A stretch of 64,000 nucleotides of DNA, taken from NCBI GenBank assembly GCA_002389905.1, contig DGRE01000071.1:124001-188000 (forward strand), read 5' to 3'. Each line of letters starts with the position of its first letter. The stretch's first letter is position 1. The stretch comes from Hungatella sp. UBA4396 (lineage in GTDB: Bacteria; Bacillota; Clostridia; Lachnospirales; Lachnospiraceae). Under the pieces are notes generated by a model, which was not told the origin of the DNA, did not search any database, and worked only from the letters and a program-made list of their open reading frames with translations. Below are positions 32,488-41,210 of the stretch, in pieces. The position numbers and the translations under genes were made by a program.

Positions 32488-32778
32488 ATGAAATTAGTTC
32501 CATTATTTGACAAAGTCGTTTTAAAACCGCTGGTTGCTGAAGAGACAACCAAGTCAGGAATTGTTCTGCCGGGTCAGGCAAAGGAAAAACCACAGCAGGC
32601 GGAAGTCATCGCAGTAGGACCTGGCGGTCTGGTAGACGGAAAAGAAGTCACCATGCAGGTAAAAGTGGGCGATAAGGTAATCTTCTCCAAATATTCCGGA
32701 ACAGAGATTGAAACCGGGGAAGACGATGAGAAAATTGTAATCGTAAAACAGAATGATATTTTAGCAGTAATTGAATAA
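32488..32778 (+). CDS. groES: Co-chaperonin GroES
   Basis: A 96-residue co-chaperonin that caps GroEL. LVPLFDKVVLKPLVAEETTKSGIVLP contains the mobile loop; PQQAEVIAVGPG and VGDKVIFSKYSGTEIE are conserved. GAGGAGG precedes the ATG. It is controlled by the CIRCE site upstream, and groEL follows 167 bp later. Confidence 0.97.
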   Translation: MKLVPLFDKVVLKPLVAEETTKSGIVLPGQAKEKPQQAEVIAVGPGGLVDGKEVTMQVKVGDKVIFSKYSGTEIETGEDDEKIVIVKQNDILAVIE

Positions 32779-32945
32779 CCGGCCAATCAGAATTTGAACG
32801 TAACTGTTCAGTACGGCGGAATAATGGGGTTAAAATCAGCGTCAAGCTTGCTTGTAAGATGATTTTTGCACCATTATTCTCATCGGAGGTCCTAAATAAT
32901 TATATTAAAACTAATGTTTTTAGAAGAAAACTGGAGGAATGAAAC

Positions 32946-34565
32946 ATGGCAAAGCAGATTAAATATGGCGTAGAAGCCAGAAAAGCACTGGAGTCCGGAG
33001 TAAATCAGTTAGCAGATACTGTTCGTGTGACCCTGGGACCGAAAGGAAGAAATGTTGTTCTGGATAAATCCTTTGGCGCACCTTTAATCACCAATGACGG
33101 TGTGACCATTGCAAAGGAAATTGAATTAGAAGATGCATTTGAGAATATGGGTGCCCAGTTAGTAAAAGAAGTTGCTACAAAGACCAATGACGTAGCAGGT
33201 GACGGTACCACAACCGCAACTGTTCTGGCTCAGGCTATGATCAACGAAGGAATGAAGAACCTGGCAGCAGGCGCAAACCCAATCGTTTTAAGAAAGGGTA
33301 TGAAGAAAGCCACTGAAGCAGCCATAGAGGCTATTGCAAAGATGAGCGAGCCCATTAAGGGAAAAGCTTCTATTGCAAAAGTTGCAGCTATTTCCGCATC
33401 AGACGATGAAGTAGGTGAGATGGTAGCTGACGCTATGGAAAAGGTTTCCAACAACGGCGTTATTACCATTGAAGAGTCTAAAACCATGAAGACAGAGCTG
33501 GACCTGGTAGAAGGTATGCAGTTTGACAGAGGTTATATTTCCGCTTATATGTGCACTGACATGGAGAAGATGGAAGCTAACTTAGATGATCCGTACATCC
33601 TGATTACTGATAAGAAGGTTTCCAACATTCAGGAGATCCTTCCATTGTTAGAGCAGGTGGTTCAGTCCGGCGCAAGACTTCTCATCATTGCAGAAGACGT
33701 AGAAGGCGAAGCACTGACAACCCTGATTGTAAATAAATTAAGAGGAACTTTCAATGTAGTCGGCGTAAAAGCACCTGGCTATGGCGACAGAAGAAAAGAG
33801 ATGCTTCAGGATATCGCAGTTTTAACAGGCGGTACCGTAATTTCCGAGGAGCTGGGATATGAGCTTAAGAGTGCTACCCTGGATATGTTAGGACGTGCAA
33901 AATCCGTTAAGGTTCAGAAGGAAAATACAGTCATCGTAGACGGCTACGGCGATAAGGATGCCATCAATGCCAGAATCGGCCAGATCAAGAGCCAGATCGA
34001 GGAAACCACTTCTGACTTTGACAGAGAAAAATTACAGGAAAGACTTGCAAAATTGTCCGGCGGCGTAGCAGTAATCCGTGTAGGTGCTGCAACAGAAACC
34101 GAGATGAAGGAAGCAAAGCTTCGTATGGAAGATGCTTTATCTGCAGCGAGAGCAGCAGTTGAGGAAGGCGTAATCGCAGGCGGCGGTTCTGCTTATATCC
34201 ATGCTATTACTCAGATTGAGCATGTTGTAAGTGCACTGGAAGGCGATGAGAAAACCGGCGGAAAGATCATCTTAAAGGCTCTGGAGTCCCCATTATATCA
34301 CATTGTAGCTAACGCAGGTCTGGAAGGCAGCGTTATCATCAACAAGGTAAAGGAATCCAAGGTTGGAACAGGCTTTGATGCATACAAGGAAGAATATGTA
34401 GATATGGTGGAAGCAGGTATTCTGGACCCGACCAAGGTGACCAGAAGCGCACTTCAGAATGCAACCAGCGTTGCCTCTACCCTATTGACAACCGAGTCCG
34501 TTGTTGCTAATATTAAAGAAAAATCACCTGCAATGCCTGTACCGGGCGGAATGGATATGATGTAA
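32946..34565 (+). CDS. groEL: Chaperonin GroEL
   Basis: A 539-residue 60-kDa chaperonin subunit. N-terminal block VTLGPKGRNVVLDKSFGAP, ATP site DGTTTATVLA, AAVEEGVIAGGGSA and the expected end PGGMDMM, a shortened form of the usual GGM tail. AACTGGAGGAAT precedes the ATG. Cotranscribed with groES. The 167-bp gap between them has no terminator I can see. Confidence 0.98.
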   Translation: MAKQIKYGVEARKALESGVNQLADTVRVTLGPKGRNVVLDKSFGAPLITNDGVTIAKEIELEDAFENMGAQLVKEVATKTNDVAGDGTTTATVLAQAMINEGMKNLAAGANPIVLRKGMKKATEAAIEAIAKMSEPIKGKASIAKVAAISASDDEVGEMVADAMEKVSNNGVITIEESKTMKTELDLVEGMQFDRGYISAYMCTDMEKMEANLDDPYILITDKKVSNIQEILPLLEQVVQSGARLLIIAEDVEGEALTTLIVNKLRGTFNVVGVKAPGYGDRRKEMLQDIAVLTGGTVISEELGYELKSATLDMLGRAKSVKVQKENTVIVDGYGDKDAINARIGQIKSQIEETTSDFDREKLQERLAKLSGGVAVIRVGAATETEMKEAKLRMEDALSAARAAVEEGVIAGGGSAYIHAITQIEHVVSALEGDEKTGGKIILKALESPLYHIVANAGLEGSVIINKVKESKVGTGFDAYKEEYVDMVEAGILDPTKVTRSALQNATSVASTLLTTESVVANIKEKSPAMPVPGGMDMM

Positions 34566-34620
34566 GCACTACGGACTTCCGGAAGTGTCAGGCACCAACG
34601 AGGAAAGGACCCAGTACCGT

Positions 34621-35130
34621 ATGAACGAAATGTATGCAGAATGTCTTGTAAAACGCAAATCCCCAGCCTATACTATGCTGTTAAAAATCGTAATGGGAGT
34701 TCTATGTGTAATCGCATTTTTCCTTTCCATCACTCCGCTTTTAGGAGTCTTTGGAGTGGTAATTCTCTTTGCAGCTATTGCAGGAACCTACTTTGTGTTC
34801 CGCAACAGCGAGGTGGAATTTGAATATCTTTATGTGACAAACAGCCTTTCCATTGACCGGATTTACGGCAAGAGCAAGAGAAAGAAAGCCTGGGAGGGGT
34901 CCATGAATGATATCCAGATTGTTGCGCCTACAGGATCTACAGAGGCCAGAGATCACGAGACAGGAAATATAAAGGTACTGGATTTTTCCTCCCATATGCC
35001 GGGAGCAAAGACTTATACCCTGATCAGCCAGTCCGGCGGAGAACGGACCAAAATCATATTTGAGCCCGATGAAAAGCTGCTTCGCTGTATGAGAATGACA
35101 GCGCCGCGGAAGGTGATTCAGGGAATATAA
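34621..35130 (+). CDS. DUF6106-like membrane protein
   Basis: A 169-residue protein with two adjacent membrane helices (about 20-60) and a cytoplasmic beta-rich domain (VEFEYLYVTNSLSIDRIYGKSKRKKAWEG ...). It resembles a Lachnospiraceae family annotated DUF6106; I rely on memory for this. I use the ATG at 34621 with GAGGAAAGGA upstream; a GTG at 34585 is possible. It lies 55 bp after groEL, with no terminator between, so it may be read through from the heat-shock operon. Function unknown. Confidence 0.72.
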   Translation: MNEMYAECLVKRKSPAYTMLLKIVMGVLCVIAFFLSITPLLGVFGVVILFAAIAGTYFVFRNSEVEFEYLYVTNSLSIDRIYGKSKRKKAWEGSMNDIQIVAPTGSTEARDHETGNIKVLDFSSHMPGAKTYTLISQSGGERTKIIFEPDEKLLRCMRMTAPRKVIQGI

Positions 35131-35133
35131 TAG

Positions 35134-35179
35134 AAACCAGGAGGCAAGCGGTTTAATGAACTGCTTGCCTCCTGGTTTT
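35134..35179. terminator. Terminator between DUF6106 and Rpn genes
   Basis: A 16-bp perfect stem (35134-35149 with 35163-35178), T-rich on one side and A-rich on the other; convergent genes. Confidence 0.92.
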
Positions 35180-35187
35180 AACTGAAT

Positions 35188-36033
35188 TTATGAAGGATTT
35201 TGATCGAGCTCTGAAAAAGAAGACAGATTTTTCCGGCAGACTTCTATTTCATCTCTTGATGCATCACAGACGGCCATAATCTGCTCCACCGGAAATTCCT
35301 GACTGAGCATTTTCATGATTATTTTTCTGCGCTCCTGTTCCATGCCCTTTTCTATACCTTTTTCCATGCCCTTTTCTATATTTTCCATATCACGCATTAG
35401 TAATGTCATATATTCATGCCTCCATTCCCTGTTCTTTTTTGCCTCTTTTACGGCATCTTCCAGCTTCTTTCCAAAGGGGTCATTGACCGGCCTCCCTGCC
35501 ACAAGGTCGAGAAAAGCTTTCAGCCCTTCGCTGATATTACCGGTATTTCCATCAGCATTCAAAAAGATTCTGGTTGTTCCATCTTGTAAATGTATGTAGC
35601 TATCTTCTATGCAAATATATTCAAATGTATAAATATGCCTGTTTTTACCGAATAAGTCAAATGGACAGATAAAAATAATATAGCTGTTATTTAATTTTGT
35701 ATATGGCTCCCCCTTATCAATTAACTGCAAGTCAATAATCGACTGGTAGTACCTTGTTCTTTTGGGAAGTTCTTTTGTGTCGATTGTCTGCATTTCGATG
35801 TTATAGACTGTGCTGTTATCTCCAATTACATAAACATCCAGCCTTACGCTGCGGGCATCTTTATCCAGGTGGATGCTTTTTTGAAGTTCCGGGTATTGAA
35901 TGCTGGAAATATTTAATTCTGGAAGTATGTTCTGCAAAAGTTCCATGCACAGCGCTGGATCTGTCATGACCTTTCCAAAAATAAAGTCATTGGATATTCT
36001 CAGGGAATTCCAATCAGTTTTCATTTTAATCAT
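35188..36033 (-). CDS. Rpn-family PD-(D/E)XK nuclease
   Basis: A 281-residue protein of the Rpn/transposase-like (PD-(D/E)XK) family. The catalytic residues can be placed at D66 in VRLDVYV and E80-x-Q82 in NIEMQ. A helical linker with the repeat IEKGMEKGIEKGMEQE near 225-245 leads to a short C-terminal helix pair. Related proteins cut DNA and promote RecA-independent recombination; some are linked to phage defence. AGGAGG precedes the ATG. The C-terminal repeat is typical and often varies in length. It stands alone. Confidence 0.85.
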   Translation of the reverse strand: MIKMKTDWNSLRISNDFIFGKVMTDPALCMELLQNILPELNISSIQYPELQKSIHLDKDARSVRLDVYVIGDNSTVYNIEMQTIDTKELPKRTRYYQSIIDLQLIDKGEPYTKLNNSYIIFICPFDLFGKNRHIYTFEYICIEDSYIHLQDGTTRIFLNADGNTGNISEGLKAFLDLVAGRPVNDPFGKKLEDAVKEAKKNREWRHEYMTLLMRDMENIEKGMEKGIEKGMEQERRKIIMKMLSQEFPVEQIMAVCDASRDEIEVCRKNLSSFSELDQNPS

Positions 36034-36340
36034 TGGTGCCTCCTGCTGCAGGGTATTTGTATGAACAGCAGGAAAAGCCAGTCAGCAACGTCCTGCCGGA
36101 AGACATCTCCCTCAGAGCATTGCAGCAAACATACCTTATATCAGAATTATATCATTTTAAGGATTCTGTTGCAAGAATGGGATAAAGAGGAAGACTTGGA
36201 AAGTAATTTTGAAATGGAATAAAAAATGACAAAAAAGAAATTTTTGAAGCTGAAAAAGAATTTAAAAAGATATTTGATATGATGGTTTTATGATACCACA
36301 GAGGCAAAAATAAGTAAACAATTTATTAAGGCTTTGTCCG
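36034..36340. other. Intergenic region without a gene
   Basis: An AT-rich region between the divergent Rpn and guaB genes. It holds a CCTGCTG/CAGCAGG inverted repeat near 36046-36075. I see no ORF with a ribosome site and no T-run hairpin. Confidence 0.6.
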
Positions 36341-36369
36341 TTGACAACCTTTATAAAATTTGTTAAACT
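36341..36369 (+). promoter_or_regulatory. guaB promoter
   Basis: TTGACA (36341-36346), 17-bp spacer, TAAACT (36364-36369). No purine riboswitch is evident in the 70-nt leader. Confidence 0.75.
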
Positions 36370-36439
36370 ATGTAACTAATAAGCAGGCAAGAATACTTAG
36401 CAACCGTACAAATCATAAAGAAAAGGAGAGATTAAATTA

Positions 36440-37894
36440 ATGGGTACAATTATTGGCGACGGCATTACTTTTGATGATGTGCTCCTGGTTCCGGCCTATT
36501 CAGAAGTGGTCCCGAATCAGGTTGATTTAACAACCAGTCTTACCAAAACGATTAAGCTGAATATCCCCCTTATGAGCGCAGGAATGGATACGGTGACGGA
36601 ACACCGCATGGCCATTGCCATGGCGAGACAGGGAGGAATCGGTATTATCCATAAGAACATGTCTATTGATCAACAGGCAGAGGAGGTTGACAAGGTCAAA
36701 AGGTCTGAGAACGGTGTCATTACAGACCCATTTTATCTCTCTCCGGAGCATACCTTAAAGGATGCCAATGATCTCATGAGCAAGTTCCGCATTTCTGGGG
36801 TTCCCATTACAGAAGGGAAAAAGCTGGTGGGTATTATCACCAACCGGGATTTAAAATTTGAAGAGGATTTCAGCCGTAAGATCAAGGAATCCATGACCTC
36901 TGAAAACCTGGTGACAGCCAGAGAGGGAATCACTCTGATGGAGGCTAAGAAGATTCTTGGCAAGGCAAGAGTGGAAAAGCTTCCTATTGTAGATGAGGAA
37001 TTCAATTTAAAGGGCCTGATTACAATTAAGGACATCGAAAAGCAGATCAAGTATCCAATCTCTGCCAAGGATAACCAGGGAAGGCTGCTGTGCGGCGCTG
37101 CGGTAGGAATTACAGCCAACGTACTGGAACGGGTAGGAGCTTTGGTAAAGGCCAAGGTGGATGTGGTGGTTTTAGACTCTGCCCATGGTCATTCTGAAAA
37201 TGTCCTCCACTGTGTAAAGCTGATCAAGGAAGCTTATCCGGAGCTTCAGGTCATTGCAGGAAACGTAGCTACCGGAGAGGCCACAAAGGCGTTGATTGAA
37301 GCTGGAACTGATGCAGTGAAGGTGGGAATCGGACCTGGTTCCATTTGTACCACCCGTGTGGTAGCCGGAATCGGCGTTCCCCAGATTACCGCAGTTATGG
37401 ACTGCTACGCTGTAGCAAAAGAATATGGAGTGCCCATCATTGCCGACGGCGGAATCAAATATTCCGGTGATCTGACAAAGGCCATTGCAGCCGGCGGAAG
37501 CGTATGTATGATGGGAAGCATGTTTGCCGGATGCGACGAAAGCCCGGGAACCTTTGAGCTGTACCAGGGAAGAAAATATAAGGTATACCGAGGCATGGGC
37601 TCTATTGCTGCCATGGAAAACGGAAGCAAGGACCGGTATTTCCAGGCTGATGCCAAAAAGCTGGTTCCCGAAGGTGTAGAGGGCCGTGTGGCCTATAAGG
37701 GAATGGTAGAGGATACCGTATTTCAGATGCTGGGAGGCCTGCGGTCCGGAATGGGATACTGCGGAACACAGACCATTAAAGAGCTGCAGGAAAACGGAAG
37801 ATTTGTGAAGATCACGGCAGCTTCCTTAAAGGAAAGCCATCCCCATGATATTCATATCACAAAAGAAGCGCCTAACTACAGCGTTGATGAATAG
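36440..37894 (+). CDS. guaB: IMP dehydrogenase
   Basis: A 484-residue enzyme making XMP from IMP with NAD+, the committing step of guanine nucleotide synthesis. TIM barrel with two CBS domains inserted at about 95-205; catalytic loop GIGPGSICTTRVVAG with the nucleophilic Cys; DGGIKYSGDL and MGSMFAGCDESPG for phosphate binding. AAGGAGAG precedes the ATG. The gene is monocistronic. Confidence 0.97.
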   Translation: MGTIIGDGITFDDVLLVPAYSEVVPNQVDLTTSLTKTIKLNIPLMSAGMDTVTEHRMAIAMARQGGIGIIHKNMSIDQQAEEVDKVKRSENGVITDPFYLSPEHTLKDANDLMSKFRISGVPITEGKKLVGIITNRDLKFEEDFSRKIKESMTSENLVTAREGITLMEAKKILGKARVEKLPIVDEEFNLKGLITIKDIEKQIKYPISAKDNQGRLLCGAAVGITANVLERVGALVKAKVDVVVLDSAHGHSENVLHCVKLIKEAYPELQVIAGNVATGEATKALIEAGTDAVKVGIGPGSICTTRVVAGIGVPQITAVMDCYAVAKEYGVPIIADGGIKYSGDLTKAIAAGGSVCMMGSMFAGCDESPGTFELYQGRKYKVYRGMGSIAAMENGSKDRYFQADAKKLVPEGVEGRVAYKGMVEDTVFQMLGGLRSGMGYCGTQTIKELQENGRFVKITAASLKESHPHDIHITKEAPNYSVDE

Positions 37895-37898
37895 GCAT

Positions 37899-37977
37899 GA
37901 TTTACTTAATGAAGGCAGGCAAAGTGCAGCCTGAGTTTAGTAAATCAGCCGTTCGATGAACCAAAGGTGAATCGAAC
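37899..37977 (+). other. Two hairpins in the guaB 3' untranslated region
   Basis: GATTTACT (37899-37906) pairs with AGTAAATC (37939-37946), with inner CAGGC/GCCTG. GTTCGAT (37951-37957) pairs with ATCGAAC (37971-37977). Neither has a T-run; the terminator lies just after. Confidence 0.7.
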
Positions 37978-37989
37978 TTCCCATAAATA

Positions 37990-38027
37990 AAAAAAGGTGG
38001 AGATCATAAAAGATCCTCCACCTTTTT
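37990..38027. terminator. Terminator between guaB and the DUF3842 gene
   Basis: AAAAAGGTGGAG and CTCCACCTTTTT arms with an inner ATC/GAT pair. Bidirectional; the right arm includes the last codons of the minus-strand gene. Confidence 0.88.
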
Positions 38028-38408
38028 GATTACAAGGCCTATGGCCTCTGTTAAATTCAGACTTTCGCAGCCAACTACGTGATGGTTGCATTTATTTACC
38101 GGAATCAGTATTTTATAAGCAGAGCTTTTCCCGATGGCCTCTGACATGGCCGGTGTAATTTCTCCCAGAAGAGAGTCTGCAATGACGATTCCTATAGGGC
38201 CGATGATCACATCCGCCTGGCGGCTTGCGACAATAACCGGATTTTGTCCGGTAGCCCCTGCATCGGCTCCTGCCTTTAACATGGCAGAGGTGGCGATAGA
38301 ATTGGTTCCTACGGCAGTGATGAAAAGCTCGGGATGGGACTTTTTAAGCTGGACAATGACGGATTGTCCCATTTTTCCGCCCTGTCCGTCAATAATAACG
38401 ATGTTCAT
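38004..38408 (-). CDS. DUF3842 family protein
   Basis: A 134-residue Rossmann-like protein: N-terminal strand-loop MNIVIIDGQGGKMGQSVI with a glycine-rich nucleotide-binding look, ATSAMLKAGADAGATGQNPVIV, and a histidine-containing PVNKCNHHVVGCE. This is the DUF3842 family of Firmicutes; its function is unknown. AGGAGGATTGCC precedes the ATG. It is alone, 55 bp after the GerA gene on the same strand, and could be cotranscribed with it. Confidence 0.85.
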   Translation of the reverse strand: MNIVIIDGQGGKMGQSVIVQLKKSHPELFITAVGTNSIATSAMLKAGADAGATGQNPVIVASRQADVIIGPIGIVIADSLLGEITPAMSEAIGKSSAYKILIPVNKCNHHVVGCESLNLTEAIGLVIKKVEDLL

Positions 38409-38463
38409 GGCAATCCTCCTCGACCTTTATTGTATTATAGGAGAGGAAAGAAAGCAAGGGAAG

Positions 38464-39873
38464 TTATTTCTTCTTATGAGGAAGCCGTCCCCGGAAAAAC
38501 CGCTTTTTCAGTTCTGAAAAGTGGAAGGGAATCAAGGGATAGATATAGCTCTTTCCGGCAATGGTCTTGTTAAATACAATGGCACCAAGAGAAAGCAAGA
38601 CTCCTCCCACAAAGCCCCAGTAATTGAACAGGGCTGTTGTGACCAGCATGATCATTCTCATGAATTTAAAGGCATAGCCCAGTTCAAAGCTGGACTGGGA
38701 GTAGTTTGCAATGGTTACAAAGGCCATATAAAGCATGGTTTCACTGCTGAACCAGCCGGACTTTACCGAATATTCACCCAGTACAATACCGGCGATAACA
38801 CTCAGGGGAGTGGTCAGCATGCTGGGAGTGGTGACTGCAGCAAGCCTTAAGCCGTCAATGGCAAACTCCAGAATCAGAAGCTGGAAAATCAAAGGAACCT
38901 GGGGCGCCTCCGACATCTTGGTAAATTGGAGCCAGGAGGGTATGATCTCCGGATTCTGCATGAGAAGCAGCCACAAAGGTGTCATAAACAGGGTCAGTAT
39001 GGAGATAATCAGCCTGGAAAGGCGCAGGTAAGTGCCTGTAACAGGAGGGAAATAATAGTCATCAGCTTCTTCAATGATGTCAAATACAGACGAGGGCAGT
39101 ATCATGGCGGCAGGAGAGCTGTCCACCAGGATGATGATATTTCCTTCTAAAATCGAAGCTGCAGCCGTGTCGGGGCGCTCGGAAAACTTAAATTTCGGAA
39201 AGGGATTGAACCATTTATGGGGATAAAGGCACTCTGCAAGGCTTTCCTGGTTCATGGTCAGGGCATCCACTTCCAGCTTTGATATGCGGTCCTTGATCAT
39301 GGCAAGAAGCTTTTCATCCACCCTTCCCTTAAAATAGCAGATGGCAATATCCGTGTGGGAGCTTTCCCCAGTGCTCATGATTTCCATGGTGAGCTTTGGG
39401 TCCCGGATTCTCCGGCGGATGAGGGCAGTGTTAAAGATCAGGGTTTCCACAAATCCGTCTCTGGAGCCTCTTAAAACCTTGTCTTTTTCCGGCTCTGATA
39501 CTCCTCTGGCAGGATAGGTGCGGCAGTCCACGGTGATACAGGTGTCGTAGCCGTCAATAAACAGGCAGGAGATCCCCATTAAAAGCTGAGTGATCATTTC
39601 CTCCTCATCCTTAATGAGCCCGATCTCGCCGTAAGGCAGATATTTTTTTGAAAAGGTGTGGGCATCAGGGGGCATGTCCTCTTCTTTGATGGCGGCGAAT
39701 CCGGGGAGGATTTTTAACCAGACCTCATCCTTTGTAAAGCCGTCGATAAAATAGATACAGGCCTCCCGGCCTGCCATGTGTATAACCCGGTATACCACAT
39801 CAAAATTTGATTGAACGTCCAGTTTTTCATGGAGACGTTTTATATTGTCCGATAACTTTGGGGAAAATTCCAT
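38464..39873 (-). CDS. Spore germination protein, GerA family (A subunit)
   Basis: A 469-residue germinant-receptor A subunit. A soluble N-terminal half (to about 260, with YFKGRVDEKLLAMIKDRI and SPAAMILPSS) is followed by five to six membrane helices with the conserved block LILEFAIDGLRLAAVTTPSMLTTPLSVIAGIVLGEYSVKSGWF. I use the ATG at 39873 (AAGGAGATC upstream). The usual B and C partner genes are not next to it, so it is an orphan A subunit. It supports a spore-forming host. Confidence 0.92.
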   Translation of the reverse strand: MEFSPKLSDNIKRLHEKLDVQSNFDVVYRVIHMAGREACIYFIDGFTKDEVWLKILPGFAAIKEEDMPPDAHTFSKKYLPYGEIGLIKDEEEMITQLLMGISCLFIDGYDTCITVDCRTYPARGVSEPEKDKVLRGSRDGFVETLIFNTALIRRRIRDPKLTMEIMSTGESSHTDIAICYFKGRVDEKLLAMIKDRISKLEVDALTMNQESLAECLYPHKWFNPFPKFKFSERPDTAAASILEGNIIILVDSSPAAMILPSSVFDIIEEADDYYFPPVTGTYLRLSRLIISILTLFMTPLWLLLMQNPEIIPSWLQFTKMSEAPQVPLIFQLLILEFAIDGLRLAAVTTPSMLTTPLSVIAGIVLGEYSVKSGWFSSETMLYMAFVTIANYSQSSFELGYAFKFMRMIMLVTTALFNYWGFVGGVLLSLGAIVFNKTIAGKSYIYPLIPFHFSELKKRFFRGRLPHKKK

Positions 39874-40026
39874 GGTGATGATCTCCTTATGGCTTATGAA
39901 AAGATATAAGGATAGTATGTGCATTTTTTGAAAAAATATGTTCTGAGCATTTCAGGATTTTATATATAAAATTCTAGTAATGTTTCTTGTATACAAGCAT
40001 ATTTTTGGTAAAATACACTAAAAACA

Positions 40027-40055
40027 TTGACTTTTGAGGAAATAAATGGTATCAT
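40027..40055 (+). promoter_or_regulatory. Promoter of the 40.06-40.20 kb transcript
   Basis: TTGACT (40027-40032), 17-bp spacer, TATCAT (40050-40055). Confidence 0.6.
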
Positions 40056-40061
40056 CATCGA

Positions 40062-40196
40062 TGTGAGAAGCGTAAAGAAGTGCACGAGATGTACAGTTTT
40101 GACACGTGAATTTTAGAAAGCAGAAATTTTATAATGTGACGGCTTAAGAACGTGACAAAGGATTGCCTTCTGTGGGGGAAGGGCAATCCTTTTTTT
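40062..40196 (+). ncRNA. Candidate small RNA or yitT leader ended by a strong terminator
   Basis: About 135 nt between a good sigma-A-like promoter and an intrinsic terminator (AAAGGATTGCC 40157-40167 with GGCAATCCTTT 40182-40192, then T residues). There is no ORF with a ribosome site inside. It is either an independent small RNA or an attenuated leader of the YitT gene that starts 136 bp later. I cannot assign it to a known RNA family. Confidence 0.45.
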
Positions 40197-40197
40197 A

Positions 40198-40253
40198 TCG
40201 CATAGGAAAGTTCGTCCTATGCGATAAAAACCCTCCGGGGGACCGCAAGAGGG
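40198..40253. repeat. Two further hairpins before the YitT gene
   Basis: ATCGCATAGGA (40199-40209 region) pairs with TCCTATGCGAT around AAGTTCG; then CCCTC and GAGGG enclose a GC-rich loop. No T-run follows the second. Confidence 0.6.
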
Positions 40254-40331
40254 ATTCTTTACTGAAAAGTATTGATATAGAGGAAAAAATTACATATACT
40301 ATCACTTAGTGACAAGGAGGAAGTTAAGTTT

Positions 40332-41204
40332 ATGTTGAAAAAGTTGAGGAGAGATAAGCTGGGCAGAAATGTGATAACAGCAGTGGCTGTTGTGGCCGCC
40401 GCATTTTTACAGACGTTTGTCATACAGACATTTATACGGCCGTCCGGCCTTTTATCAGGCGGGTTTACGGGAATTGCGATTTTAATCGACCGGATCACCT
40501 CCCTTTTTGGAAGCAATTTTTCCACTTCCCTGGGAATGATCCTTTTAAATCTTCCTGTTGCCTGGGCCTGCAGCAAAAGCATCAGCAAACGGTTCACCCT
40601 CTTTTCCCTGATCCAGGTTTTTTTGGCCAGTGCATTTTTAAAAATCCTGCATTTTGAGCCTATTTTTGAAGATATTATACTGAATGTGCTGTACGGCGGG
40701 GTGCTGTATGGATTCGCCATTGTCATGGCCCTCAGGGGAAATGCTTCCTCCGGAGGAACCGACTTTATCGCCCTGTATGTATCCAATAAAACCGGCAAAT
40801 CCATATGGACCCAGGTCTTTATGGGCAACGTGATTCTGCTTTCCATTTTTGGAGCGATTTTTGGCTGGGACTACGCCGGGTATTCTATCTTATTTCAGTT
40901 TGTGAGCACCATGGTCATATCCACCTTTCATCACCGGTATGAGCGTGTCACCCTTCAGATTACCACCACAAAGGGGCCTGAGATGGCGAAGGAGTATGTA
41001 AAAACCTTCCGCCACGGCATTTCCTGTGTGGAGGCAGTGGGAGGATACAGCGGAAGGGATATGTACCTCCTTCATACGGTGGTTTCCTCTTATGAGGTGC
41101 CCGATATGGTAACCCTGTTCCTCGAAGTGGATGAAAACGTCATCGTAAACATGTTAAAAACACAGCAGTTTTACGGCAGGTTTTACAGGGCTCCCATGGA
41201 GTGA
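40332..41204 (+). CDS. YitT family membrane protein (DUF2179)
   Basis: A 290-residue protein: five to six membrane helices in the YitT domain (TFIRPSGLLSGGFTGIAILID; ALRGNASSGGTDFIALYVSNKTGKSIW) and a C-terminal cytoplasmic DUF2179 domain (about 205-285, with RHGISCVEAVGGYSGRDMYLLHTVV). AGGAGG precedes the ATG. The biochemical function of the family is not established. Single gene, convergent with MATE. Confidence 0.92.
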   Translation: MLKKLRRDKLGRNVITAVAVVAAAFLQTFVIQTFIRPSGLLSGGFTGIAILIDRITSLFGSNFSTSLGMILLNLPVAWACSKSISKRFTLFSLIQVFLASAFLKILHFEPIFEDIILNVLYGGVLYGFAIVMALRGNASSGGTDFIALYVSNKTGKSIWTQVFMGNVILLSIFGAIFGWDYAGYSILFQFVSTMVISTFHHRYERVTLQITTTKGPEMAKEYVKTFRHGISCVEAVGGYSGRDMYLLHTVVSSYEVPDMVTLFLEVDENVIVNMLKTQQFYGRFYRAPME

Positions 41205-41210
41205 ATTTGA

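Noticed and set aside
34585..34620. GTG start 36 bases earlier for the DUF6106-like gene
   Set aside because: The extra residues are polar and the better ribosome site lies before the ATG at 34621.
36370..36439. Purine riboswitch before guaB
   Set aside because: The leader is about 70 nt and lacks the conserved junction sequences.
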